DNA of 64,000 nucleotides from Bacillus taeanensis. GTDB taxonomy: Bacteria > Bacillota > Bacilli > Bacillales > UBA6769. Both the position numbers and the translations under genes were made by a program. This document shows positions 16,470 to 24,916 of the stretch, in pieces; within the stretch, counting starts at the first letter, position 1; each line of letters opens with the position of its first letter. Under the pieces are notes generated by a model. It had not been told where the DNA came from and did no database searches. It saw nothing but the letters and a program-made list of their open reading frames with translations. The stretch spans positions 248,001-312,000 of the forward strand of contig NZ_QOCW01000002.1 of NCBI RefSeq assembly GCF_003318295.1, in the 5' to 3' direction.

Positions 16470-17402
16470 ATGGAAAAAGTACTTATTTTTGGACACAAAA
16501 ACCCTGACACAGATACGATTTGTTCTGCACTTGCGTATGCTGATTTAAAAAACAAATTAGGCATTGACGCTGAGCCTGTACGTTTAGGTGAAGTGAGCGG
16601 TGAAACACAATATGCGCTTGATTATTTTAAAGCAGAAGCACCGCGCCTTGTGCAAACAGTAGCCAATGAAGCAAAAAATGTAATCTTAGTTGACCACAAT
16701 GAGCGCCAACAAAGTGCTGATGACATTAATGAAGTTCGCGTATTAGAAGTTATTGATCACCACCGCATTGCTAACTTTGAAACAAGCGACCCATTGTACT
16801 ATCGTGCTGAGCCTGTTGGATGTACGGCGACAATTTTAAACAAAATGTATAAAGAAAACGGTGTTGAAATTGAAAAGAACATTGCTGGGTTAATGCTATC
16901 AGCGATTATTTCTGATTCTTTATTATTCAAATCACCAACTTGTACAGATGAAGATGTAGCAGCAGCGAAAGAACTAGCAGAGATTGCTGGTGTAGATGCA
17001 GAAAGCTACGGATTAGAAATGTTAAAAGCTGGCGCTGATTTAAGCGATAAAACAATCGAACAATTAATTTCACTTGATGCAAAAGAGTTTACAATGGGCA
17101 GCAGCAAAGTAGAGGTTGCTCAAGTAAATACTGTTGATACGGATGATGTGTTTAAGCGTCAAGCTGAATTAGAAGAAGCCATTTCAGCGGTTATTTCTGA
17201 AAAAGGATTAGATTTATTTGTATTTGTTGTAACAGACATTTTAACAAATGATTCTACAGCATTAGCACTTGGTAATGAGACTGCTGCAGTAGAAAAAGCA
17301 TTTAATGTAACATTAGATAACAACACAGCTGTTTTAAAAGGTGTTGTATCACGTAAAAAACAAATTGTTCCAAACTTAACAGAAGCGCTTAGCGCGAAAT
17401 AA
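16470..17402 (+). CDS. ppaC: Manganese-dependent inorganic pyrophosphatase
   Basis: This 310-residue family II pyrophosphatase hydrolyses PPi to phosphate in the cytosol and so drives biosynthetic reactions. DHH-domain metal ligands are visible in [20 protein letters not shown] and EVIDHHRI. The C-terminal DHHA2 domain carries the substrate-binding SRKKQ. Length and motifs match Bacillus PpaC. It has a good ribosome site (AAAGGAG) and its own terminator, so it is monocistronic. Confidence 0.96.
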   Translation: MEKVLIFGHKNPDTDTICSALAYADLKNKLGIDAEPVRLGEVSGETQYALDYFKAEAPRLVQTVANEAKNVILVDHNERQQSADDINEVRVLEVIDHHRIANFETSDPLYYRAEPVGCTATILNKMYKENGVEIEKNIAGLMLSAIISDSLLFKSPTCTDEDVAAAKELAEIAGVDAESYGLEMLKAGADLSDKTIEQLISLDAKEFTMGSSKVEVAQVNTVDTDDVFKRQAELEEAISAVISEKGLDLFVFVVTDILTNDSTALALGNETAAVEKAFNVTLDNNTAVLKGVVSRKKQIVPNLTEALSAK

Positions 17403-17418
17403 AAATAGTTATAGAACG

Positions 17419-17458
17419 AACCGTTGGCAAACAATCCGTTTGCCAACGGTTTTTTTAT
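17419..17458 (+). terminator. Terminator of ppaC
   Basis: A 14-bp perfect stem (AACCGTTGGCAAAC and complement) has a 5-base loop and is followed by a T run. Confidence 0.93.
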
Positions 17459-17625
17459 TTTCTCATATTTTGCGGGAGACAAGCGTTTATCTTGTCGACT
17501 TCTTTAATTCATTGTCGCAATAATGTGAACGTTTTCTTAATAAAATGATGCTTGTTTGTTATATAATGGTAGTAAGGAGTGTTGGTTTAATATGATAGAG
17601 AAGGAGGAAAATGGAGGTGAGTTAA

Positions 17626-17841
17626 TTGAATATCCGTTTTATTAAATTATCAAAGCATGCCTATAAGCGTTTAATGGAAAGAGTAACATGGATGACAAGA
17701 GCAGAAGCAGAAAAATTTGTAAGAAAAGAACTTAATAAATGTCGGAGAATGGAAATTTTAGAAAATGGTGTTGCTTATATATACAAAGGAATTAAATATA
17801 TTGTTCGAAATAACATTATTGTCACATTATATCTTGTTTAG
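17626..17841 (+). CDS. Small hypothetical protein, 71 residues
   Basis: The protein is basic and starts MNIRFIKLSKHAYKRLMERV. The SKHAYKRLMER pattern followed by a short beta region (GVAYIYKGIKYIVRNNIIVT) is faintly like DUF4258 or RelE-fold small proteins, but I cannot assign it. The TTG start is well placed after GGAGGTGA. A 17-codon overlapping frame begins at ATG 17592 behind no clear ribosome site. No partner antitoxin gene is visible next to it. Confidence 0.55.
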   Translation: MNIRFIKLSKHAYKRLMERVTWMTRAEAEKFVRKELNKCRRMEILENGVAYIYKGIKYIVRNNIIVTLYLV

Positions 17842-18079
17842 CAGGGGGCCCATGTAAATGCATCTGTATAGAAGATTCCAGAAAAACTGGCGAAAGATCA
17901 AGCCGCCTTTTGATTAGTTTTTTTATAACATAACTTCTCTTTGCATGGAAAGTGTATAAAAGTAACGTCATATCTGCTTTCTCGTTAGCCTTTTCAACAC
18001 TCCTTTATTAAGGATAATGAGGAAGGGACAGGGGAAATAAACATGTGTGTTATTATCCATAACTAAACGTCTGAATAAT

Positions 18080-18667
18080 CTAAACTTCCGTATATTTGAA
18101 TTCAACAGTACCGTTAAAGATTACATTTTCTCGCTCAGAGTCATCTTTTTGCGTTTCCATTGAAAATAGAATATTTTTTATTTCAAAGCAGTTTTCAAGC
18201 GGCTCTTTTTTACTAGAAAACCCAATAATTTCATTTACATAAACTTTATCGTAACAAGAGAAAGTTAAATTTTCCCCTGAAACAGTATTTTTACTTGTGA
18301 CGCTTACGTTAAACAATGCATTTAAACAGCCGATTAATCGTATTCTAGTTGCTTCTGCTACGCAGCCCTCTAATTTTCTTCCAGTATGTGTTTCGTGTAA
18401 TGGGACAGGAACTCTTAACATATCTGTACAGCAAACTAAATGATTTGTGTCAATTCCTAAGTGAACAGATCCATCCTTATTTATAGTAAAACCTTCAGGA
18501 ATTAAAGTTGTGGAGGAAAATTTAACGACAGCATCGTTTGTTTCAACAGAGTTAGAATTATCTTCAGCATCCTTTGATGAATTAATGGTTTTCCCTACTT
18601 CAATTAACTCCCCAGTGCTCAAATTAACCTCGAAATAACGTTTCTTTTGTTCGGTGTTAGTTGACAT
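18080..18667 (-). CDS. Hypothetical protein, 195 residues
   Basis: I do not recognise a family. The N-terminal 60 residues are polar and low in complexity (SSKDAEDNSNSVETND). The rest is beta-rich with scattered cysteines, including a CC pair in NHLVCCTDMLRVPVP, and a conserved-looking block HETHTGRKLEGCVAEATRIRL. There is no signal peptide or membrane segment. A GGAAAGGGGA ribosome site precedes the ATG. The beta-rich, cysteine-containing character would fit a spore outer-layer protein, which is speculation. It is a single gene opposite its neighbours. Confidence 0.6.
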   Translation of the reverse strand: MSTNTEQKKRYFEVNLSTGELIEVGKTINSSKDAEDNSNSVETNDAVVKFSSTTLIPEGFTINKDGSVHLGIDTNHLVCCTDMLRVPVPLHETHTGRKLEGCVAEATRIRLIGCLNALFNVSVTSKNTVSGENLTFSCYDKVYVNEIIGFSSKKEPLENCFEIKNILFSMETQKDDSERENVIFNGTVEFKYTEV

Positions 18668-18911
18668 AAAAATATCCCCTTTCCTTTATTACGTTAGGTA
18701 CTTGAACCAATGTAAATACCTATTTATTACATTAGATGAGAATTAGCATTATTAGGAAACCGGCATATACCCCAGAGTAATTGCCTATTTTTATAAGATT
18801 TAATATTGCATACTGTTATTATGAAAAGAATGTATTTCTTTTTTGTTCAGTCAAAAGGGAATTGTCTTTTTATGCCGAATTTAATTTAGTAGATAAAAGG
18901 AGATGATAGCA

Positions 18912-19127
18912 TTGGCAGCGAAAGAAAACGATCATATTATCAAGCTTGCTCATGAAGCAATTCAAAATAGAGCAAAAATCGATACATTAATAGAGCTCTT
19001 AATTGAAAAGAACTTTTTTACAGAAGAAGAGTGCGAAGAGAAGCTTCAAAAAGTTTTCAAAGTAAATAAGAAAGAATACATTGCTGATATTATGGATATG
19101 TATCCACAAAACTCTAAAGCTGAGTAA
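18912..19127 (+). CDS. Small acidic helical protein, 71 residues
   Basis: The protein is short, charged and helical (AAKENDHIIKLAHEAIQNRA, later FFTEEECEEKLQKVFKV). I prefer the TTG at 18912 because AAAAGGAG lies eight bases before it; an ATG at 18903 overlaps that site. The gene ends inside a strong terminator hairpin, supporting a real monocistronic gene. I do not recognise a family. Confidence 0.6.
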   Translation: MAAKENDHIIKLAHEAIQNRAKIDTLIELLIEKNFFTEEECEEKLQKVFKVNKKEYIADIMDMYPQNSKAE

Positions 19128-19156
19128 GAAAACACTCTAGCTTTAGAGTTTTTTCT
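19110..19156 (+). terminator. Terminator overlapping the end of the 71-residue gene
   Basis: Arms AACTCTAAAGCT (19110-19121) and AGCTTTAGAGTT (19139-19150) are perfect complements followed by a T run. The left arm is coding. Confidence 0.85.
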
Positions 19157-19243
19157 TTTAATGAAAGCCATTAAAAAGAGCAGGATTTTTATTAGAAACC
19201 GGGAATATAATAACATGAAACGGTTAAAAAGGAGAAGATATCG

Positions 19244-20212
19244 GTGGAACCGCACTATTTTGTAAAGGAAGAAAGTGTTATTATACCGAGTGCTGAAGAA
19301 AAAGATTTGCTGAAAGAGTACAATGAAGCAAGAAGATACGGTGAAAAAGAGAAGATGTTGAAAAAAAGAGATGCACTTGTTCATCTTTATATTTATTATG
19401 GCGATTATTTTCATATGGAAAATCCGACTCCGATGTTTGTAGAGAATTATTTACAAAAAGCATTAGCATTAAATGAAACTCATCCACTTGCAAATTACCG
19501 AATTGCTCATTTTCATTATAAAAACCGCCAATATCTTGAAGCGCTGAATTCCTTTAAAAAATCTCTAATCGGTTCTGAAACAGAAAGGCTCAATGATACG
19601 CAGGAAATGCTTGCTCAAATGTTCATCGTAAATTGTGGTGTACTAGTTGCTAAAGAAGCACGAAAAGAAATTGAAACGATTAAAATCAATGCTTCTGTTC
19701 AATGTGACGAAGAGTTGGTAAATCGTTATGGAAACGAGATTGTTGTCGCAAGTGAAAAAATGATTGACCGAATGTTTTATTGTAAAATAACACCTCAGCA
19801 AAAAGAAATTATTTCAGAAGATATTTATTCTTCTATTATGGAAATGGAAGAAATCGATCGGGTACTTCTCTCAATAAGTGAACGTGGATATGAAGTGAAA
19901 TTCCACGGACATAAGGCTACTCTTGATATTCCTTCTTTTTATATTTTTTATACGCTTTTAAAATCCAATCAGTTTATAACAGGAGAAGAGATTAGAAAAG
20001 AGCTGTTTGACAAATATTTAACTCAAGCAAGAAGTGATAGTTCCCTTCATCAAACATTCAGCAAGCTGAAAGAGCGCTTGCCTTTTTGGGATGAAATTAT
20101 TGAAATGGCGTCGGTTGACAGTAAAACGGCTAGACGTTTAAAAAATCGATTTAGCTATTGTGTACTGTATCGAGCAAGCGATATTCTCCCAAAGCTAAAA
20201 GATAAACGGTAG
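19244..20212 (+). CDS. TPR-like protein with possible C-terminal winged helix
   Basis: The 322-residue protein starts at a GTG behind AAAAGGAG. Residues about 55-110 contain two TPR-like helical hairpins (PMFVENYLQKALALNETHPL, then ANYRIAHFHYKNRQYLEALN). Residues about 240-320 resemble a winged helix (FYTLLKSNQFITGEEIRKEL, with later Arg/Lys-rich helices), as in TPR-containing transcription factors. No membrane segment is seen. It precedes the SRP RNA and tRNA block but ends in its own terminator. Function unknown; a regulatory role is inferred from architecture. Confidence 0.65.
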   Translation: MEPHYFVKEESVIIPSAEEKDLLKEYNEARRYGEKEKMLKKRDALVHLYIYYGDYFHMENPTPMFVENYLQKALALNETHPLANYRIAHFHYKNRQYLEALNSFKKSLIGSETERLNDTQEMLAQMFIVNCGVLVAKEARKEIETIKINASVQCDEELVNRYGNEIVVASEKMIDRMFYCKITPQQKEIISEDIYSSIMEMEEIDRVLLSISERGYEVKFHGHKATLDIPSFYIFYTLLKSNQFITGEEIRKELFDKYLTQARSDSSLHQTFSKLKERLPFWDEIIEMASVDSKTARRLKNRFSYCVLYRASDILPKLKDKR

Positions 20213-20244
20213 AAAAATAACGTTCATAGGGTGAAATAAAGGTG

Positions 20245-20277
20245 AACTGGCTTACAGCTTGTAAGTCAGTTTTTTAT
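20245..20277 (+). terminator. Terminator before the SRP RNA gene
   Basis: AACTGGCTTACA and TGTAAGTCAGTT pair with one mismatch and are followed by a T run. Confidence 0.85.
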
Positions 20278-20359
20278 AGTTAAATCTTATAATTCGTAAC
20301 TTCTTCAATAAAGAAATTTGAGTGAGCAAAGAAAAAACAAAAAAATATTAACGCAGATG

Positions 20360-20388
20360 TTGACTTCCGCGAAATAAGGTGGTAAGAT
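20360..20388 (+). promoter_or_regulatory. Promoter of the SRP RNA gene
   Basis: TTGACT and TAAGAT are 17 bases apart. The sequence TTGACTTCCGCGAAA recurs almost unchanged at the tRNA promoter (20732) and the recombinase promoter (22118). Confidence 0.8.
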
Positions 20389-20415
20389 TAGTTTTGTCAT
20401 CACGTATGACACATC

Positions 20416-20690
20416 ATCTGGTGCTAGTTGGGGAGCTAGCGGTGCCCTGTACTCGCAATCCGCTGCAGCGAGGATGAATTCCTTTCTGAGGTTAAGATGT
20501 TTTAAGGTTAGCGTTTAAGAGGCAGTTATGAAGATTTCGGTCCTGTACAATGAAACTTCATGAATCCTGTCAGGTTCGGAAGAAAGCAGCAGTAAGTGAA
20601 ATGTTTTCATGTGCTGCAGGGAAGCCGAGATTGAGCTGATTTCTGAAACAGCACTTAAAATAATTTTAATCGAAGTAAGGTGCGCCGGAT
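20416..20690 (+). ncRNA. ffs: Signal recognition particle RNA (Bacillus long form)
   Basis: The RNA carries the conserved SRP core: GTCAGGTTCGGAAG, then AAGCAGC, and the Alu-domain block GTGCCCTGTACTCGCAATCC. The ends pair (ATCTGGTGC at 20416 with GCGCCGGAT at 20682-20690), giving about 275 nucleotides, the size of Bacillus scRNA. It works with Ffh in co-translational membrane targeting. In B. subtilis the gene lies before dnaX; here it is followed by tRNA genes. Confidence 0.94.
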
Positions 20691-20731
20691 ATTTATTAAG
20701 AAATATTTTTTTAAAAAATATTTCGCGGATA

Positions 20732-20760
20732 TTGACTTCTACGAAACATTATAGTAATAT
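20732..20760 (+). promoter_or_regulatory. Promoter of the tRNA cluster
   Basis: TTGACT and TAATAT are separated by 17 bases, 55 bases before the first tRNA. The spacer begins TCTACGAAA, as at the SRP RNA promoter. Confidence 0.8.
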
Positions 20761-20814
20761 TGATATTGTTGCTGAGGTATGGTGACGATGAAAACATGTA
20801 GAGTTACTTTTTAT

Positions 20815-20890
<76 letters not shown>

Positions 20891-20975
20891 TTTAAACTTG
20901 TGATAACTATTTGGAGTTAACTTCCTTGTTATCTTGAAATTGTAGTCCTTGTAGAGGGCGGTATTATACATCTTT

Positions 20976-21060
20976 GCGGGTGTGGCGGAATTGGCAGACG
21001 CGCTAGACTTAGGATCTAGTGTCTTACGACGTGGGGGTTCGAGTCCCTTCACCCGCACCA
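20976..21060 (+). tRNA. tRNA-Leu (anticodon TAG)
   Basis: Class II tRNA with a long variable arm, acceptor GCGGGTG/CACCCGC and anticodon loop CTTAGGA. CCA is encoded. Confidence 0.96.
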
Positions 21061-21074
21061 TAAATATAAGTCCT

Positions 21075-21163
21075 GCCGGAGTGGCGGAATTGGTAGACGC
21101 ACAGGACTTAAAATCCTGCGGAGGGTTGCTTCCGTGCCGGTTCGAGTCCGGCCTCCGGTACCA
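21075..21163 (+). tRNA. tRNA-Leu (anticodon TAA)
   Basis: Class II tRNA with acceptor GCCGGAG, anticodon loop CTTAAAA and a long variable arm. CCA is encoded. Confidence 0.96.
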
Positions 21164-21209
21164 TTATTAGGTTTATATGATAAATATAATTGATTATAAT
21201 TATAATACT

Positions 21210-21286
21210 GCGCCCGTAGCTCAATTGGATAGAGCGTTTGACTACGGATCAAAAGGTTAGGGGTTCGACTCCTCTCGGGCGCGCCA
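21210..21286 (+). tRNA. tRNA-Arg (anticodon ACG)
   Basis: Acceptor GCGCCCG/CGGGCGC, anticodon loop CTACGGA. The adenosine at position 34 is normally converted to inosine. CCA is encoded. Confidence 0.96.
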
Positions 21287-21322
21287 TATTGAAAAAGCGG
21301 AAGAAGCCCGCTATTTAAAAAA

Positions 21323-21399
21323 CGGGAAGTAGCTCAGCTTGGCAGAGCACTTGGTTTGGGACCAAGGGGTCGCAGGTTCAAATCCTGTCTTCCCGACCA
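21323..21399 (+). tRNA. tRNA-Pro (anticodon TGG)
   Basis: Acceptor CGGGAAG/CTTCCCG, anticodon loop TTTGGGA. CCA is encoded. Confidence 0.96.
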
Positions 21400-21435
21400 T
21401 GCTGTTAAATTAGGATAAAATTGTTTATTTTATTT

Positions 21436-21528
21436 GGAGGAATACCCAAGTCTGGCTGAAGGGATCGGTCTTGAAAACCGACAGGGGCTTCACGGCTCGC
21501 GGGGGTTCGAATCCCTCTTCCTCCGCCA
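21436..21528 (+). tRNA. tRNA-Ser (anticodon TGA)
   Basis: Class II tRNA with acceptor GGAGGAA/TTCCTCC, anticodon loop CTTGAAA and a long variable arm. CCA is encoded. Confidence 0.96.
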
Positions 21529-21540
21529 TATTATCATAAT

Positions 21541-21617
21541 GGCGATTGTGGCGAAGTGGTTAACGCATCGGATTGTGGTTCCGACATTCGTGGGTTCGAT
21601 TCCCATCAGTCGCCCCA
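21541..21617 (+). tRNA. tRNA-His (anticodon GTG)
   Basis: The extra 5' G typical of tRNA-His is encoded at 21541 and faces C73. Acceptor GCGATTG/CAGTCGC, anticodon loop TTGTGGT. CCA is encoded. Confidence 0.96.
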
Positions 21618-21647
21618 TTTTATCATTTTATAAACAGCAAGCATTAT

Positions 21648-21722
21648 TGGGGTATAGCCAAGCGGTAAGGCAACGGTTTTTGGTTCCGTCATGCGTTGGT
21701 TCGAATCCAGCTACCCCAGCCA
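21648..21722 (+). tRNA. tRNA-Gln (anticodon TTG)
   Basis: Acceptor TGGGGTA/TACCCCA, anticodon loop TTTTGGT. CCA is encoded. Confidence 0.96.
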
Positions 21723-21726
21723 TTTT

Positions 21727-21800
21727 GCGGGTGTAGTTTAATGGTAAAACCTCAGCCTTCCAAGCTGATGTTGTGAGTTCGATTCTCATCACCCGCTCCA
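21727..21800 (+). tRNA. tRNA-Gly (anticodon TCC)
   Basis: Acceptor GCGGGTG/CACCCGC, anticodon loop CTTCCAA. CCA is encoded. It begins only four bases after tRNA-Gln. Confidence 0.96.
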
Positions 21801-21823
21801 ATTTTAAAATAAAAGTTTGAAAT

Positions 21824-21897
<74 letters not shown>

Positions 21898-21935
21898 TCA
21901 TTTCAATAAATTTTTCTTAAGATATGAACATAGAT

Positions 21936-22026
21936 GGAGAAGTACCCAAGTGGCTGAAGGGGCGCCCCTGCTAAGGGTGTAGGTCGTGTAAGCGGCGCGA
22001 GGGTTCAAATCCCTCCTTCTCCGCCA
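21936..22026 (+). tRNA. tRNA-Ser (anticodon GCT)
   Basis: Class II tRNA with acceptor GGAGAAG/CTTCTCC, anticodon loop CTGCTAA and a long variable arm. CCA is encoded. It is the last gene of the cluster, before a terminator and a tyrosine recombinase gene. Confidence 0.96.
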
Positions 22027-22051
22027 TACATATATTTTCATTACTATTGAA

Positions 22052-22087
22052 GGGTTTGACTTCTTTTTGCAAAGTCAAACCTTTTTT
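22052..22087 (+). terminator. Terminator of the tRNA cluster
   Basis: GGGTTTGACTT and AAGTCAAACC form a stem with a 9-base loop, followed by six T. Confidence 0.88.
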
Positions 22088-22117
22088 ATAATTATCGTGA
22101 AATTTAATTCATAGAGT

Positions 22118-22146
22118 TTGATTTCTGCGAAAAAAATTGGTATAGT
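22118..22146 (+). promoter_or_regulatory. Promoter of the recombinase gene
   Basis: TTGATT and TATAGT are 17 bases apart. The first half, TTGATTTCTGCGAAA, closely matches the SRP RNA and tRNA promoters. Confidence 0.72.
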
Positions 22147-22176
22147 AAAAAATAATAATTGTAAAAGGGAGTATAA

Positions 22177-23031
22177 ATGAAAATGGGGAATAAAGGGGAA
22201 ATAAGTGACAGTATTGATTCCTACAGCACTTGGCTTTTGGAAGAGGGAAAATCAAAAAATACAGTAAAAACATATGTTGGCGTTCTTCATGCTTTTGAAA
22301 GCTGGTTAATTGAAAAAAAAAGAAACATCTATGAATTATCAACTGATGATATTCAAGGTTATATCAATTATTTACAAGCGTTGAACCGAAGTACTTCAAC
22401 AGTAGAAAAAATATTTACAGCAATCCGCATGTATGCTCATTTTCAAAACAAGCTGGACCTTGTCCAAAATATTCAGAGAAAAGCAAAAAAGAAAACAATT
22501 GAAACACCGCCAGTTTCATTAAACCATAATGAACAAAACAAGCTGCTTCAGCGTGTAAAACAAGATCATAATTTGCGTAATATCACAATTGTTTATACCC
22601 TTCTTCATACCGGTATTCGAATTAGTGAACTATGTTTCTTAAATCGTTCAGATATTTTCATGATGGATGGAAAAGGAACCTTAACAGTTAGGAATGAAGA
22701 TGGCAAAATCGACCGCAAAATTCCATTATCTCAAGAGACCCAATATTATTTAGAACACTACTTAAACGAATTAGAAACAGAAAGTGAAGCATTATTTTTA
22801 TCGAATGTTTCTAACCGCATTTCACCAAGAGCTGTTCAATATATGTTAAAAAAATACAATGTCAATCCTCATAAACTCCGGCACACTTTTTGCCAAGAGC
22901 TTATCAATAAAGGAGTAAGCCTTGCTGTTGTAGCTAAATTAGCGGGTCATTCCGATATTAATGTAACAAGACGATATATTCATCTGCTATCTGATGAAAT
23001 AGAAGATGCAATTGAACGAACATTTGCCTAA
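22177..23031 (+). CDS. Tyrosine recombinase/integrase
   Basis: This 284-residue site-specific recombinase has an N-terminal SAM-like DNA-binding domain (residues about 10-95) and a C-terminal catalytic domain. The catalytic residues are all visible: Arg in HTGIRISEL, Lys in DGKIDRKIPL, His-x-x-Arg in PHKLRHTF, His in LAGHSDINVT and the nucleophile Tyr in TRRYIHL. It lies directly after a tRNA array, a common attachment site for mobile elements, but no phage or island genes follow and I saw no repeat of a tRNA 3' end downstream. It may be a remnant integrase or a resident recombinase of unknown target. Confidence 0.9.
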   Translation: MKMGNKGEISDSIDSYSTWLLEEGKSKNTVKTYVGVLHAFESWLIEKKRNIYELSTDDIQGYINYLQALNRSTSTVEKIFTAIRMYAHFQNKLDLVQNIQRKAKKKTIETPPVSLNHNEQNKLLQRVKQDHNLRNITIVYTLLHTGIRISELCFLNRSDIFMMDGKGTLTVRNEDGKIDRKIPLSQETQYYLEHYLNELETESEALFLSNVSNRISPRAVQYMLKKYNVNPHKLRHTFCQELINKGVSLAVVAKLAGHSDINVTRRYIHLLSDEIEDAIERTFA

Positions 23032-23037
23032 CGAATA

Positions 23038-23073
23038 AAGGACTAAGCCGAGAAAAGTGGTTTAGTCCTTTAT
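23038..23073. terminator. Terminator between recombinase and LysE genes
   Basis: AAGGACTAAGCC and GGTTTAGTCCTT form a stem with a T run after it. It lies between convergent genes. Confidence 0.88.
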
Positions 23074-23085
23074 TATTAAACATGT

Positions 23086-23724
23086 TTAATTCGTATGATG
23101 TACTTTTTCGAGAGCGAGCTTCAAACCAAATCCTATTAACACAAAGGCTGTGATTCCTTCAATTACTTTTTGGGTTAATGGCCTTTTCATAAATGCGCTA
23201 ATTTGGTTAATTAACGTAATATAAAGTAAAAACCAAAGGGCAGTTAAAAGTGTATAAGTCATTCCCATAGTAAGAAAAGGTAGAAATGCATCTTCTCCTG
23301 ATTCAACGAACTGAGGTAAAAAAGTTAAGAAAAAGACTGCTACTTTTGGGTTTAAAAGATTAGTGAAAAACCCTTGTTTAAAGCACGACTTATTATTAGA
23401 AGTGCTGACTGAGTCACTATGGACAGCAGGAGTTTTTTTATTTTGTTTAATTGTCCATAACGCTTTAAAGCCTAGATACATCAAGTAAACGGCACCTACA
23501 TATTTAAAAATGGAAAATAATAAAGCTGATTTTACAATAATTGCTGACAGGCCTACTACCGCAGCTAAGGTATGAATAAAAAGGGCGGAACATGTACCTG
23601 TCATCGTTTTAAATCCACCGATTCTTCCGGAAGTTAACGTATTTTTTGTAGCAACTGCCGTATCAGGTCCAGGTAAAAGGATAAGAAGGATACACATGAA
23701 TACAAACAAATGAAAGTTAATCAT
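23086..23724 (-). CDS. LysE-family amino-acid exporter
   Basis: This 212-residue inner-membrane protein has about six hydrophobic segments. LysE/RhtB proteins export amino acids such as lysine, threonine or homoserine lactone. The family mark near the N-terminus, LLPGPDTAVATKNTLTSGR, is clear, and the second mark is FFTNLLNPKVAVFFLTFLPQF. It is a single gene on the minus strand. The substrate is not predictable. Confidence 0.9.
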   Translation of the reverse strand: MINFHLFVFMCILLILLPGPDTAVATKNTLTSGRIGGFKTMTGTCSALFIHTLAAVVGLSAIIVKSALLFSIFKYVGAVYLMYLGFKALWTIKQNKKTPAVHSDSVSTSNNKSCFKQGFFTNLLNPKVAVFFLTFLPQFVESGEDAFLPFLTMGMTYTLLTALWFLLYITLINQISAFMKRPLTQKVIEGITAFVLIGFGLKLALEKVHHTN

Positions 23725-23894
23725 TTTTTAACCACCATTCTTATTTTACTAAAATGAAAAAGATTTAAATTCAATTTATCACAGCAATGATTCCTTGTGA
23801 ATAAAAAAATAAGCAAATTTACAGCTAAATTAATGTTTAAACGGTATAATTGAAAAAGTTAGAGTATTTAGAAAAAATAAGAGGTGAGAATAGT

Positions 23895-24878
23895 ATGAAA
23901 CCAAAGATTTTTGTTACACGTCCAATTCCAACAGAAGTAGAAGCATACCTTACAGAATATTGCAACTGTAAAATTTGGGATAGCAAAGAACCAACTCCAC
24001 ACGATGTGTTATTAAAAGAAATTCAAGATGTGCAAGGTATTTTAACTTCTGGGTCACGGGCAAAAATTGATAAAACTTTTCTTGATGCTGCACCTTATTT
24101 AAAAATTGTCAGCAACATTGCGGTTGGATATGATCAATTCGATCTTGAGGCAATGAAAGATCGAAATGTAATCGGTACCCATACACCTCATGTTCTTGAT
24201 GAAACTGTCGCAGACTTAGTATTTGGTTTAATGCTTGGAGCGGCAAGACGGATACCTGAACTTGACCGCCAGCTAAGAAACGGTATTTGGCGAACAGAAG
24301 ATGATAATAATTTTGGTGTGGATGTACATGGGAAGACACTTGGGATTATAGGGATGGGGAGAATTGGTGAAAAAATTGCCAGAAGAGCAGTCTTAGGGTT
24401 TAATATGCAGGTAATGTACTATAATCGCAGCCGAAACAAGGAAGTGGAAGAGAAACTAAATATCCAGTATGCAGATCTTCAACCGCTTTTAACAAATGCT
24501 GATTATATCGTTCTTATGATTCCTTTAACAAAAGAAACAATTCAGTTTATTGGGGAAGAAGAATTTAATATGATGAAGCCAAATGCAATATTTATTAACT
24601 GTTCACGCGGTCAAACAGTCGATGAAAAAGCATTAATTATGGCTCTACAGGAAGAGAAAATACGTGGTGCGGGACTTGATGTTTTTGAAAAAGAACCTAT
24701 AGATCCAGATAATCCGCTGTTAAAATTGGATAATGTTGTTGCGGTTCCCCATATTGGTTCAGCAACTGATCAAACACGGTTTGATATGGCGATGCTTGCG
24801 GCAGAAAACTTAGTCGCAGGGGTAACTGGACAGCAGCCGTTAAATGTTGTTAAAGAATTAAAGCATCTTGTAGTATAA
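23895..24878 (+). CDS. D-isomer-specific 2-hydroxyacid dehydrogenase (glyoxylate/2-ketogluconate reductase type)
   Basis: This 327-residue NAD(P)-dependent enzyme interconverts 2-keto and D-2-hydroxy acids. The Rossmann motif is LGIIGMGRIGEKIARR. Catalytic residues are Arg in NCSRGQTVDEKAL, Glu in LDVFEKEP and His in VPHIGSAT. The ATG at 23895 follows GAGGTGAG; an upstream TTG at 23850 has no ribosome site. The next genes encode an IclR regulator and the KDG kinase/aldolase pair, which supports a role in ketogluconate or glyoxylate metabolism. Confidence 0.9.
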   Translation: MKPKIFVTRPIPTEVEAYLTEYCNCKIWDSKEPTPHDVLLKEIQDVQGILTSGSRAKIDKTFLDAAPYLKIVSNIAVGYDQFDLEAMKDRNVIGTHTPHVLDETVADLVFGLMLGAARRIPELDRQLRNGIWRTEDDNNFGVDVHGKTLGIIGMGRIGEKIARRAVLGFNMQVMYYNRSRNKEVEEKLNIQYADLQPLLTNADYIVLMIPLTKETIQFIGEEEFNMMKPNAIFINCSRGQTVDEKALIMALQEEKIRGAGLDVFEKEPIDPDNPLLKLDNVVAVPHIGSATDQTRFDMAMLAAENLVAGVTGQQPLNVVKELKHLVV

Positions 24879-24916
24879 TAAGACCTAATTATACTCTTTA
24901 ATAAAGAAAGGCGATT

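Noticed and set aside
17592-17645. 17-codon frame before the 71-residue gene
   Set aside because: It overlaps the ribosome site and start of the longer gene and has no clear ribosome site of its own.
20982-21736. Protein-like frames across the tRNA genes
   Set aside because: They are read-through of tRNA sequences; every stretch is explained by a cloverleaf.
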